Origin: an uncultured Oscillospiraceae bacterium
GTDB lineage: Bacteria > Bacillota > Clostridia > Oscillospirales > Oscillospiraceae
NCBI GenBank assembly: GCA_934569195.1
Contig: CAKTKB010000051.1
Coordinates: 1 to 9,936 of the forward strand
DNA: 9,936 bases
Direction of reading: 5' to 3'
Shown piece after piece: positions 1 to 6,283 of this stretch (position 1 is the stretch's first letter; every line of letters starts with the position of its first letter). Under the pieces are notes generated by a model that was not told where the DNA came from, ran no database searches, and saw only the letters and a list, made by a program, of their open reading frames with translations. Position numbers and translations under genes: made by a program.

Positions 1-48
1 CCTTTAGGGGCAAGCGTCTGTAAAATGCCCTTTTAGGGCTTAATCAAG

Positions 49-71
49 CCTCCGGCTTAGCCGGAGGTTTT
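49..71. terminator. Hairpin terminator between hsp20 and an off-window gene
   Basis: Arms CCTCCGGC (49-56) and GCCGGAGG (60-67) pair perfectly around a 3-nt loop. On the plus strand the stem is followed by TTTTGACTATTTT, so the better U-tract serves a rightward gene ending left of the window. On the minus strand it lies about 30 nt after the small heat shock stop codon and could end that transcript too, though its U-tract is poor there. A weaker hairpin, GCCC/GGGC at 27-39, follows on the minus side with ATTTTA after it and may assist. Confidence 0.65.
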
Positions 72-98
72 GACTATTTTCACTTAACGATACGGGTC

Positions 99-542
99 TT
101 AATCCTCGATAGCAATCCGGTTGGGCTGCTCCACGGCCTTTGTATCCCGCTTGGGAAGCTCCAGCGTCAGAACGCCCGCCTCATAGCGGCACTTTACCTC
201 CTGCGGACGTACCTCGCCTACATAGAAGCTACGGCTGCACGAACCGCAATAGCGCTCTCTGCGAATGTACCGGCCATCGGAATCCTTCTGATCCTTATCC
301 AGCCCCTTAACCGCATTGACCGTCAGGTAGCCGTTGTTCAGCTCCACATGGATATCTTCCTTCTGGAATCCCGGCAGATCAACTGCAATCCGGTATCCGT
401 CCTCACCCTCGGACACATCGGTCTTCATAAGGTTACGACCGTTCTTCCCGTACAGCGGGTCCCGGCCTCCCATCAGGCGTTTCTCAAAATTGTTGTCAAA
501 CAAATCATCAAACAGGTTCTCACCAAACAAATCGAGCAGCAT
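99..542 (-). CDS. Small heat shock protein, Hsp20/alpha-crystallin family
   Basis: A 147-residue ATP-independent holdase that binds unfolding proteins in the cytoplasm, typically as a large oligomer. The alpha-crystallin domain spans about residues 38-131. It contains the DLPGF strand (55-59) and the hallmark A-G-V-L-T-L-E-L-P-K near 122-131. The tail carries the I-x-I motif (I143-A-I145) that docks into neighbouring subunits. The N-terminal arm is short and rich in Phe, Leu and Asp, as usual for the family. An unusual C99-G-S-C102 pair sits in the middle of the domain. The ATG at 542 is preceded by AGGAGG (551-556 on the plus strand) at good spacing. It appears monocistronic, with its own promoter and CIRCE operator upstream and a hairpin downstream. 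Family assignment is secure; the substrates are unknown. Confidence 0.96.
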   Translation of the reverse strand: MLLDLFGENLFDDLFDNNFEKRLMGGRDPLYGKNGRNLMKTDVSEGEDGYRIAVDLPGFQKEDIHVELNNGYLTVNAVKGLDKDQKDSDGRYIRRERYCGSCSRSFYVGEVRPQEVKCRYEAGVLTLELPKRDTKAVEQPNRIAIED

Positions 543-609
543 AATTCATTCCTCCTATCAAAAGCATATCCTGCTCCGGAGGCCCCTTGCGGTCTCCTCT
601 TTTGTTTAC
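543..609 (-). promoter_or_regulatory. 5' leader of the small heat shock gene, possibly structured
   Basis: This is the predicted untranslated leader, about 65 nt from the inferred transcription start near 609 to the ATG. Reading the minus strand, it holds a GGAG-containing segment (593-597), then CCTCC (582-578), a small AGCA/TGCU hairpin, and finally the Shine-Dalgarno AGGAGG (556-551). CCTCC can pair either with the upstream GGAG or with the Shine-Dalgarno GGAGG. Alternative folds could therefore hide or expose the ribosome site. The pairing possibilities are seen directly; a thermosensor role is inference only. Confidence 0.35.
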
Positions 610-615
610 GCTTAC

Positions 616-643
616 ACTATACCACCATTTTTAGCACTGTCAA
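616..643 (-). promoter_or_regulatory. Sigma-A-type promoter of the small heat shock gene
   Basis: On the minus strand, a consensus -35 box TTGACA (643-638) is followed after 16 nt by TATAGT (621-616), a good -10. Transcription would start near 609. The -35 box lies inside the CIRCE element, which explains how a repressor there would block RNA polymerase. Confidence 0.8.
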
Positions 644-657
644 GAGTAGAGTGCTAA
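631..657. promoter_or_regulatory. CIRCE element (HrcA operator)
   Basis: The two arms TTAGCACTG (631-639) and GAGTGCTAA (649-657) are separated by exactly 9 nt, matching the CIRCE consensus TTAGCACTC-N9-GAGTGCTAA with one mismatch (G639). HrcA binds this operator and is released on heat shock, when GroEL is titrated by unfolded proteins. It overlaps the -35 box and half of the spacer of the small heat shock promoter. HrcA itself is not encoded in the window. Confidence 0.93.
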
Positions 658-694
658 AATTCACAGAATAAACCATATTTGTTCATCTTCTGTT

Positions 695-731
695 CAAAAC
701 GCAAAAGCGGACCGGCCAAGGCCGATCCGCT
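695..731 (-). terminator. Rho-independent terminator after the GH20 gene
   Basis: Reading the minus strand, arms AGCGGATCGGCC and GGCCGGTCCGCT (within 706-731) form a stem of about 11 pairs including one G-U, closed by a tight CTTG loop. A TTTTGCGTTTT tract follows. The hairpin begins only 6 nt beyond the hexosaminidase stop codon and ends the leftward unit before the small heat shock operator. Confidence 0.9.
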
Positions 732-737
732 CGGGGA

Positions 738-2591
738 TTATTTTGCACTGCGCAGCGTGTCCGCCATCCAGAAGATAACCTCTCCGATGCGGTACAGCTC
801 GCTTTCCGCGCTGGTCGCGCGCCAGCGCGCCTTGAAACTATTATACCAGATCTCCAGACTCTCCGCCAGCTCACGGTCCCGCGGCTTGCCCTGACTGCGC
901 CAGAGCAAATTGGCGAAACGGTTGAACAGCTTCTGCCCGTCGGACATCAGCAGATAAGGATACATCCTCGTCCTTGCTTCCATTCCGGGCATCTTGTGGC
1001 AGATTTCCTCCTGGCAGCGTTCAATGGTCCGGTTCATCTGCTCTACCTTCGGCACACGCTCGTTCATCATTCCGCCGTAGTCCGCCCAGAACTGCTCCAT
1101 CGTCTTATCCGGCATATGTCCCTGGCTGATTTCCGCAAATTCCACCAGCACGCCCCAATTGACGGCTGCCTGCCGGCTGAGCGCCTCCAGAGTGGACATA
1201 ATTTCTCCCGCCGGATCGCCGTATTCCAGCACAGAGATCGTCTGATCCATCGCCTCCGCCGCGGGAATGTTGGCATTCCAGCCCATTTCCGCCGCATAGA
1301 GAATGCCCGGTACGGAGGATTCCGGGTCCTGGAGGTGACCAAAATCGCCCCATTCCGTCACCAGCAGCCCCTGCGCATGGTACTTGTGCGCATAGCGGGC
1401 CATCCTGCTGATGTTCAGGTAAGCCGCACCGAACAAATTGATCGTCTGCTTCCATCCCTGTGCTCCGGGGCACAGATACTGGGCGACGCCGGTCTCCGCC
1501 AGAGCCTTGGCATTTTTCTCCGGCGGGTTCGTTCCGTAGTCCCAGTTCATGCACACGATATCCTCCGGCAGATCGTGGATCGACTCCGGATCCGCCAGAA
1601 TAACATCTCCCCAGAACATGGGAACTCTTCCGATATCCCGTACATGGCGCGCAACCTTTCCCAGCCAATCCACATACATTCGATGGGAGCCTTCCTGGTC
1701 GGCAAGCACCTTCCCCCGGCCCCGGCCCAAATCAAACGGCTCGTCCCCGTTGATGTTGAACAGCTTGGAGGTGAACAGAGCGGCATATTCGTCGATCATC
1801 CGGAAAACCAGCTTCTCGGAAGCTTCCTGGGTTACATCCAGCGTGTGGTGCGCCATCCGCTCATAGAAGGAGAAGGCCGATCCGTCCGGATCCTCAATTT
1901 CCGACAGGCCCCGGTATGTACGGGTGCGGAGAACCTTGTAGAGATGTCCCAGCGTGGCGATAGACGGAACGAGGTCAATATGAAGCTTCCGGCAGTAGGC
2001 ATCCAGCTCCAGAATCTGCTGCGCCGTCAGGGGTGTATCATCGCGCCAGACCTCACTCAAGCCATCAAACAAATAGGTATGCTCGATGTACAGGTGCAGC
2101 TGGTTCATCTTGTAAAAGCTGCACCGGTCCGCCAGCTCCTTCAGGAAGTCCATCGTGGGAATACGGCACCGCGTAACATCATAGAAAAGGCCCCGGACCG
2201 GCAAGCTGGGATAATCCGAAATATACAGGCACGGGAGCATACCGCCGGCCTGCCGCAGAATCTGCCGCAGGGTCTGTACGCCGTACAGCAGTCCGGCTTC
2301 ATCCGATCCGGTGATGCTGACGCCCTCCGGAGCGATACTCAGCGTATAAGCCTCCTTGCCGCTGCCGGGAATATCTGCAACACGGAGGAAAATTCCCCGG
2401 TGCGGTTCCCCGCTGCGCCGGTCCAGCATGACGGGAATACCGGTCCGTTCCTTGATCTCCCCGCACAATAGTCCGGCGCTGTCCAGGCAGGAAATCGGAC
2501 AGGCCGCATCCAATGTAACACGGTCTTGACACCCCAGGTGGAAATATCCTTCCCGCAGCTCCATATGCTGCGGCTGTGGAAGCAGTTTCAT
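738..2591 (-). CDS. Cytoplasmic GH20 beta-N-acetylhexosaminidase
   Basis: A 617-residue glycoside hydrolase family 20 enzyme, expected to remove terminal beta-linked GlcNAc or GalNAc by substrate-assisted catalysis. Residues about 1-125 resemble the non-catalytic GH20b-type alpha/beta domain, including a G-S-D-E-A-G-L-L-Y-G-V-Q-T-L segment (95-108) typical of the family. The TIM barrel starts near L135. The catalytic Asp-Glu pair is D283-E284 in N-I-N-G-D-E-P. Aromatic segments M-F-W-G-D (325-329), M-N-W-D-Y-G (348-353) and T-E-W-G-D (412-416) fit the substrate pocket. The C-terminal 150 or so residues look helical and I do not recognise them. There is no signal peptide, so it acts inside the cell, perhaps on imported chitobiose, mucin or peptidoglycan fragments. 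The ATG at 2591 has GGAGG 7 nt upstream. No transporter or other sugar gene lies nearby, so the substrate is unknown. Confidence 0.88.
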   Translation of the reverse strand: MKLLPQPQHMELREGYFHLGCQDRVTLDAACPISCLDSAGLLCGEIKERTGIPVMLDRRSGEPHRGIFLRVADIPGSGKEAYTLSIAPEGVSITGSDEAGLLYGVQTLRQILRQAGGMLPCLYISDYPSLPVRGLFYDVTRCRIPTMDFLKELADRCSFYKMNQLHLYIEHTYLFDGLSEVWRDDTPLTAQQILELDAYCRKLHIDLVPSIATLGHLYKVLRTRTYRGLSEIEDPDGSAFSFYERMAHHTLDVTQEASEKLVFRMIDEYAALFTSKLFNINGDEPFDLGRGRGKVLADQEGSHRMYVDWLGKVARHVRDIGRVPMFWGDVILADPESIHDLPEDIVCMNWDYGTNPPEKNAKALAETGVAQYLCPGAQGWKQTINLFGAAYLNISRMARYAHKYHAQGLLVTEWGDFGHLQDPESSVPGILYAAEMGWNANIPAAEAMDQTISVLEYGDPAGEIMSTLEALSRQAAVNWGVLVEFAEISQGHMPDKTMEQFWADYGGMMNERVPKVEQMNRTIERCQEEICHKMPGMEARTRMYPYLLMSDGQKLFNRFANLLWRSQGKPRDRELAESLEIWYNSFKARWRATSAESELYRIGEVIFWMADTLRSAK

Positions 2592-2616
2592 GGCAAATCC
2601 TCCGTATTCCGTGGTT

Positions 2617-2632
2617 GGCGCACATTTGCGCC
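2617..2632. repeat. Perfect palindrome at the predicted GH20 transcript start
   Basis: GGCGCACATTTGCGCC has perfect 6-bp arms around a 4-nt centre. It sits just downstream of the predicted -10 of the hexosaminidase promoter, at about +3 to +18. It could be an operator for an unseen regulator or a stabilising 5' hairpin in the mRNA. No gene for a candidate regulator is present in the window. Confidence 0.5.
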
Positions 2633-2641
2633 TGTAAGGTC

Positions 2642-2670
2642 ATTATACAACACCCTCCTCTGCTGCACAA
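2642..2670 (-). promoter_or_regulatory. Probable promoter of the GH20 gene
   Basis: A consensus -10 TATAAT (2647-2642) lies 17 nt from a weak -35 TTGTGC (2670-2665) on the minus strand, in the 98-nt gap after folA. Transcription would start near 2635. No hairpin terminator is visible between folA and this gene, so readthrough from the folate unit is also possible. Confidence 0.6.
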
Positions 2671-2689
2671 GGGCTAAGGAAGGTTTTTT

Positions 2690-3181
2690 TCATTTTTCTG
2701 TCCGGATGCGCCGGTACAGGCACATCTCATATGCAATTCCGTTTTCCTCTCCGGTCTGCAGCACCCGGCACATCTCCCAATCCGGAGACAGGTCCAGATT
2801 TGGAAGGAACGTGTCGGATTCCGGCGTCATATGGATTTTCGTCACATAGGCGGCATCGCACATAGGCAGCATCTGATGATAGACGCTTCCGCCGCCGATC
2901 ACAAAGACGTGCTCCATCCCCGCTGTCATTTCCGCTGCCTCCCGAGGACTTTTGCAGAGAAGAAAGCCGGGCATTCCCTCGCTCCGCCTGCTCAGCAGCA
3001 GATTCCGCCGTCCGGGAAGCGGCTTTCCTCCCGGAAAGTCCTCCGCCGTCTTTCGTCCCACAATCACCGTCCCACCCTGGGTCGTGCTGCGAAAAAAGCG
3101 CCTGTCAGCAGCGAGCGCAACGGGCTGCGTGCCATCCTTCCCGATTCCCCAGTCCTCATATACCGCAACAATCAAGTCCAT
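2690..3181 (-). CDS. folA: Dihydrofolate reductase, divergent active-site loop
   Basis: A 163-residue enzyme that reduces dihydrofolate to tetrahydrofolate with NADPH, restoring the cofactor consumed by ThyA. Visible family landmarks are the N-terminal L-I-V-A-V strand, W-G-I-G-K (11-15), catalytic acid D26, V-G-R-K-T for the NADPH-binding turn, L-P-G-R-R-N, and V-I-G-G-G-S-V-Y in the second half. The usual P-W-x-L-P-x-D segment reads P-V-A-L-A-A-D: Trp is replaced by Val21 and Pro by Ala24, while the Asp is kept. An in-frame ATG at 3220 exists but would overlap thyA and add 13 unrelated residues. The ATG at 3181 starts exactly at the conserved domain and has GAAAGGA upstream. It follows thyA by 16 nt and is probably translationally coupled to it. 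Confidence 0.92.
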   Translation of the reverse strand: MDLIVAVYEDWGIGKDGTQPVALAADRRFFRSTTQGGTVIVGRKTAEDFPGGKPLPGRRNLLLSRRSEGMPGFLLCKSPREAAEMTAGMEHVFVIGGGSVYHQMLPMCDAAYVTKIHMTPESDTFLPNLDLSPDWEMCRVLQTGEENGIAYEMCLYRRIRTEK

Positions 3182-3192
3182 AAAATGTGTTG

Positions 3193-3200
3193 TCCTTTCA
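3193..3200 (-). promoter_or_regulatory. folA ribosome binding site overlapping the thyA stop
   Basis: On the minus strand TGAAAGGA contains both the thyA stop codon (TGA, 3200-3198) and the folA Shine-Dalgarno AAAGGA, 11 nt before the folA ATG at 3181. This decides the start in favour of 3181 and suggests coupled translation. Confidence 0.7.
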
Positions 3201-4028
3201 GATGGCCATAGGAATCTCAAACGGGAACGGATGGTACCGATACCCCTCCAGGCGGAAGCTGTCCGGCGTAAAGGCGTAAAAATCCGTCACCTTTGGATCC
3301 ACAAAAAATTCCGGCGCGTCGTATCCGTCCAGCTCCAGCATAGCCTTTACTGCGGGGATATGCCGGTCGTAAATGTGGCAGTCCGCAATCACGTGAACCA
3401 GCTCCCCCACCTTCAATCCGGATGCCTGGGCGAACATATGCATCAGGACCGCATACTGAACCACGTTCCAGTTGTTGGCCGTGAGCATATCCTGACTGCG
3501 CTGATTCAGAATGCCGTTGAGGGTATCTCCCGTGACGTTGAATGTCATGGAATAGGCGCAGGGATACAGGTTCATCTCATGCAGATCCGCAAAATTATAA
3601 AGGTTGGTCAGAATCCGTCGGGAGGCGGGATTGTGCTTCAGATCGTACAGCACCCGGTCCACCTGATCAAAATCTCCCTCCGCAAAATGGTAGGGAATTC
3701 CCAGCTGGTAGCCGTAAGCCTTCCCGATGGTCCCATCCGGGCCGGCCCACTCATCCCACACATGTCCGTCCAAATCTGCAATCCGGTTGGATTTCTTCTG
3801 CCAAATCCAAAGAAGCTCCTTTACCGCCGTTTTCCAGTAAGTCCGCCGGAGCGTCATAATCGGGAACTCCCGGCTGAGATCATACCGGTTCACCACGCCG
3901 AATTTCTTGATGGTATGGGCAGGCGTACCGTCCTCCCAATGCGGACGCACCTCCAGCCCCTCATCGGAAAAACCGTGATTGAGTATATCCAGGCAGTTCG
4001 CCCGGTAAATTTCATCTGCTTTGCTCAT
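3198..4028 (-). CDS. thyA: Thymidylate synthase
   Basis: A 276-residue ThyA that methylates dUMP to dTMP using methylene-tetrahydrofolate and releases dihydrofolate. It resembles the Bacillus subtilis ThyA type rather than the E. coli type: K-E-L-L-W-I-W-Q-K-K-S-N near 70-81 and D-G-T-I-G-K-A-Y-G-Y-Q-L-G near 98-110 follow that subgroup. The catalytic cysteine is C157 in L-Y-P-C-A-Y. S-R-R (136-138) and Q-R-S-x-D (176-180) contact the dUMP phosphate, and C-H-I-Y (217-220) binds the ribose. The frame stays open upstream to 4307, but the ATG at 4028 begins exactly at the family start (MSKADEIY) and has AGAAGGGAGA upstream, though with rather long spacing. It lies 55 nt after dprA and 16 nt before folA. 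Confidence 0.96.
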   Translation of the reverse strand: MSKADEIYRANCLDILNHGFSDEGLEVRPHWEDGTPAHTIKKFGVVNRYDLSREFPIMTLRRTYWKTAVKELLWIWQKKSNRIADLDGHVWDEWAGPDGTIGKAYGYQLGIPYHFAEGDFDQVDRVLYDLKHNPASRRILTNLYNFADLHEMNLYPCAYSMTFNVTGDTLNGILNQRSQDMLTANNWNVVQYAVLMHMFAQASGLKVGELVHVIADCHIYDRHIPAVKAMLELDGYDAPEFFVDPKVTDFYAFTPDSFRLEGYRYHPFPFEIPMAI

Positions 4029-4083
4029 ATGCTTGTCCAATCTCCCTTCTGTCAAGGATAGCCGGTTCCGAATCCGTTTGTCT

Positions 4084-4968
4084 CTAGAAAAGCCGCGGGT
4101 TGGGGTCCGGAAGCCCGGCCAGATCCTCCAGCGCCGCCATTGCAATGGGTTCCGCACCCATCTGGACCAGCTCCTCCGCGGCTGCCGACCCATCCGCGAA
4201 GCAATACACCGGGGACCATCCGAACCGGAGATTCCGGGCGGTCCCATCCCAGGTGCCTCCCTGCTCCATGGCGCACTGCGCCACAAGCGTCCGGGTCCCC
4301 AGCGCATGGATGATCCGATTCCGGCTCAAGGCTCTTGCACAGCTGAAGGGCAGGTCAAAGCTGTCCTCGCTCAGATACAGGATCCGGGCATCCGGGGCAT
4401 ACGCCTCCAAGGAATCCGCCACCACGCATATCACCTGCCCGCCTGCCTGAATACAGGCGGCCTGTGCCGCCTGATCCGCCCCTCGGGCGTTTCCGGATAC
4501 CAGCGTAAACCCCTGCTCTGCACACTGCCGTCCTGCCTCCTGGGCAAATTGCCGGTTTTCCGGCCGGATGTCCCGGCTTCCTACCAAGGCCACCATCGGC
4601 GTATCCAGCAGCTCGCAAGGCCCTTTTGCCCATATACATCCCGGGCTGTCCTCTCCCAGCCGCTCTCTCACGACAGGCGGATAACGCCGTGTGCCCCGGG
4701 TAATCGGGACACACCCCGCCCCGGCGGCACGACGCAGATAATGGCTGAGCATCTCCTCCTGATCAAGCAGCTCGGCCGTCCGCTGAGCCAACTCTCTGGA
4801 CACACCCATTTCCATCAAAGCCCCACAGCTGACCGTTCCGTCTCCGAGCCGGGGAGCGGTACGGACACAGGCCGCCAATGTGCGCAGCTGCGCCTGGGTC
4901 AGGCATTTGCGATCCGGGTTCCCAAGCTTGCTGCTGAGCAGAAGGAACCCACGCTCCCGGGCAGTCAA
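4084..4968 (-). CDS. dprA: DprA/Smf-family protein, divergent
   Basis: A 294-residue member of the DprA/Smf Rossmann-like family. Canonical DprA protects incoming single-stranded DNA and loads RecA during natural transformation. The N-terminal 90 or so residues look helical. The Rossmann core starts near 123 with M-V-A-L-V-G-S-R-D (125-133), continues with S-G-N-A-R-G-A-D (158-165; canonical S-G-x-A-x-G-I-D), and has S-R-N-R-I-I (215-220) matching the R-N-R-I-I motif. After that the usual G-S-L-I-T-A region is replaced by G-G-T-W-D-G-T-A, and the protein ends near residue 294 without the winged-helix tail of many DprA proteins. The start is TTG at 4968, overlapping the helicase stop (TTGA). 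No strong Shine-Dalgarno is visible, so translation is probably coupled. Whether this variant serves competence is uncertain. Confidence 0.8.
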   Translation of the reverse strand: MTARERGFLLLSSKLGNPDRKCLTQAQLRTLAACVRTAPRLGDGTVSCGALMEMGVSRELAQRTAELLDQEEMLSHYLRRAAGAGCVPITRGTRRYPPVVRERLGEDSPGCIWAKGPCELLDTPMVALVGSRDIRPENRQFAQEAGRQCAEQGFTLVSGNARGADQAAQAACIQAGGQVICVVADSLEAYAPDARILYLSEDSFDLPFSCARALSRNRIIHALGTRTLVAQCAMEQGGTWDGTARNLRFGWSPVYCFADGSAAAEELVQMGAEPIAMAALEDLAGLPDPNPRLF

Positions 4969-6155
4969 CGGAACCGCTTTCGCTTGGGCGCGGGGGCTTT
5001 TCGCTCCTCCGGCGTCAGCTCCCCCTCCGGCGAAAGGATCATAGGCCGGATCGTGTACTGGGAATACTTTGCAATCTCGTCCAGCTTTGCCTGCTCCGGG
5101 AAATTGCTGACGATGGAATATGCCGCGCCCTTTCGCTTTGCCCGCCCGGTCCGGCCAATTCGGTGGACATAATACTCGTTTTCCTCCGGAATGTCATAAT
5201 TAATCACGCAATCCACATCGTCCACGTCGATTCCCCGGGAGGCTACATCCGTCGCAATCAGAATCGGCAGCTTGCCGCTGCGATACTGCTGCATGGTTTT
5301 CTCCCGCTGGCTCTGCCGGATGTCTCCATGGATACAGCCGCAATCTGCGCCTGCCCGGAGAAAATCATCACACAGCCGCTGACACATATGCTTTGTATTG
5401 CAGAAAATGATGACTCTTTCAAAATGCTGGCCGCGAATCAGCCGCAGCGTCGTCTCAGCCTTTTCCAGCGGCGTGCAGGAAATGGAAAACTGATCGATAT
5501 CCGGCCGGTCCTCCTTCTTCGGCTCCACCGTGATCTCCACCTCATCCCGCTGATACATCCAGGAAACGGTCATAACCTCCTGAGAGATCGTCGCAGAAAA
5601 CAATCCCAGGTTCCGCCGGTTTTTTATTTTGTCCAGAATCCGCGTCACATCCTTGAAAAAGCCCATATCCAGCATCCGGTCCGCCTCGTCAAGCACAACC
5701 GTTTGAATGCCGTCCAGTCGAATGGCCTTCCGGTTGTAGTGGTCCATAAGACGCCCCGGAGTCGCCACCACAATCTGGGGATTTTTCTCCAGCTGCTTGA
5801 GCTGGCCGCCGATTCCCGCGCCGCCGTAAAGTACCGCCACGCGGATATTCTGATAAAAGGTCAGCAGCCCCCGCAGCTCATCCCCGATCTGAATCGCCAG
5901 CTCCCGCGTGGGCGCCAAAATCAGCCCCTGCACCTGCGGCAGCTCCGGCTGAATGTGCTCGATCATCGGTATGCCGAAGGCAAAGGTCTTGCCTGTACCG
6001 GTGGGAGCCTTGGCAATCACATCCCGCCACTGCATAAACGGAGGGATTGCCTCCTGCTGAATGGTCGTGGGATATCCGTATCCTTTTTTCTCCAGGGCCT
6101 TGAGCATTGCCTCAGACAGGCCGAGGTCCCGAAAGGTCGTTGCATTATCTGTCAT
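4965..6155 (-). CDS. DEAD-box ATP-dependent RNA helicase
   Basis: A 396-residue helicase that uses ATP to unwind short RNA duplexes, acting in ribosome assembly or mRNA decay. All core motifs are present in order: Q motif region F-R-D-L-G-L (8-13) to T-T-I-Q-Q (30-34), Walker A A-P-T-G-T-G-K-T (50-57), P-T-R-E-L (82-86), T-P-G-R (132-135), D-E-A-D (156-159), S-A-T (187-189), D-V-A-S-R-G-I-D (303-310) and H-R-I-G-R-T-G-R (331-338). It is close to the minimal two-RecA core, with only a short basic tail (K-R-K-R-F-R) instead of a long RNA-binding extension. The ATG at 6155 has GAAGGA 10 nt upstream and a good promoter behind it. It is the first gene of the leftward unit, and its stop overlaps the dprA start. 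It cannot be assigned to CshA, CshB or DeaD with confidence. Confidence 0.96.
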   Translation of the reverse strand: MTDNATTFRDLGLSEAMLKALEKKGYGYPTTIQQEAIPPFMQWRDVIAKAPTGTGKTFAFGIPMIEHIQPELPQVQGLILAPTRELAIQIGDELRGLLTFYQNIRVAVLYGGAGIGGQLKQLEKNPQIVVATPGRLMDHYNRKAIRLDGIQTVVLDEADRMLDMGFFKDVTRILDKIKNRRNLGLFSATISQEVMTVSWMYQRDEVEITVEPKKEDRPDIDQFSISCTPLEKAETTLRLIRGQHFERVIIFCNTKHMCQRLCDDFLRAGADCGCIHGDIRQSQREKTMQQYRSGKLPILIATDVASRGIDVDDVDCVINYDIPEENEYYVHRIGRTGRAKRKGAAYSIVSNFPEQAKLDEIAKYSQYTIRPMILSPEGELTPEERKAPAPKRKRFR

Positions 6156-6193
6156 GTCTGTTTCATCCTTCGTATCCAGAGAAATTTACGTCT

Positions 6194-6222
6194 ATCATAC
6201 CAGCTTTTCCCGCGTTTTGCAA
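6194..6222 (-). promoter_or_regulatory. Promoter of the helicase-dprA-thyA-folA unit
   Basis: On the minus strand, TTGCAA (6222-6217) is followed after 17 nt by TATGAT (6199-6194) with an extended -10 TGG just before it. Transcription would start near 6187, giving a leader of about 32 nt before the helicase ATG. Confidence 0.75.
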
Positions 6223-6249
6223 CCGGGCGAACCCTTTTTCCCTGCCCGG
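6223..6249. repeat. Inverted repeat between the divergent promoters
   Basis: CCGGGC (6223-6228) and GCCCGG (6244-6249) form 6-bp arms around a 15-nt T/C-rich centre. The left arm touches the -35 box of the helicase promoter. It might bind a regulator, or be chance in a GC-rich region. Confidence 0.3.
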
Positions 6250-6283
6250 CAGCAAAAATTAAGAGAACAATCCCTGTCAGATG

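Noticed and set aside
996..2471. A 491-codon open frame on the plus strand, opposite the GH20 gene.
   Set aside because: It is fully antisense to a well-supported enzyme, has no ribosome site or recognisable domain, and is explained by codon bias in GC-rich coding sequence.
4029..4064. A TTGACA-like box in the dprA-thyA gap as a separate thyA promoter.
   Set aside because: The only -10 candidate at usable spacing overlaps the start codon and matches poorly; cotranscription with dprA is simpler.
4029..4307. In-frame N-terminal extension of ThyA.
   Set aside because: It runs antiparallel in sense to nothing new but overlaps the end of dprA, is Arg/Gly/Trp-rich shadow sequence, and the family start with a ribosome site is at 4028.
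2952..5172. Two long overlapping plus-strand open frames opposite folA, thyA and dprA.
   Set aside because: They are antisense to conserved genes, overlap each other and encode low-complexity Arg/Pro-rich sequence without domains.
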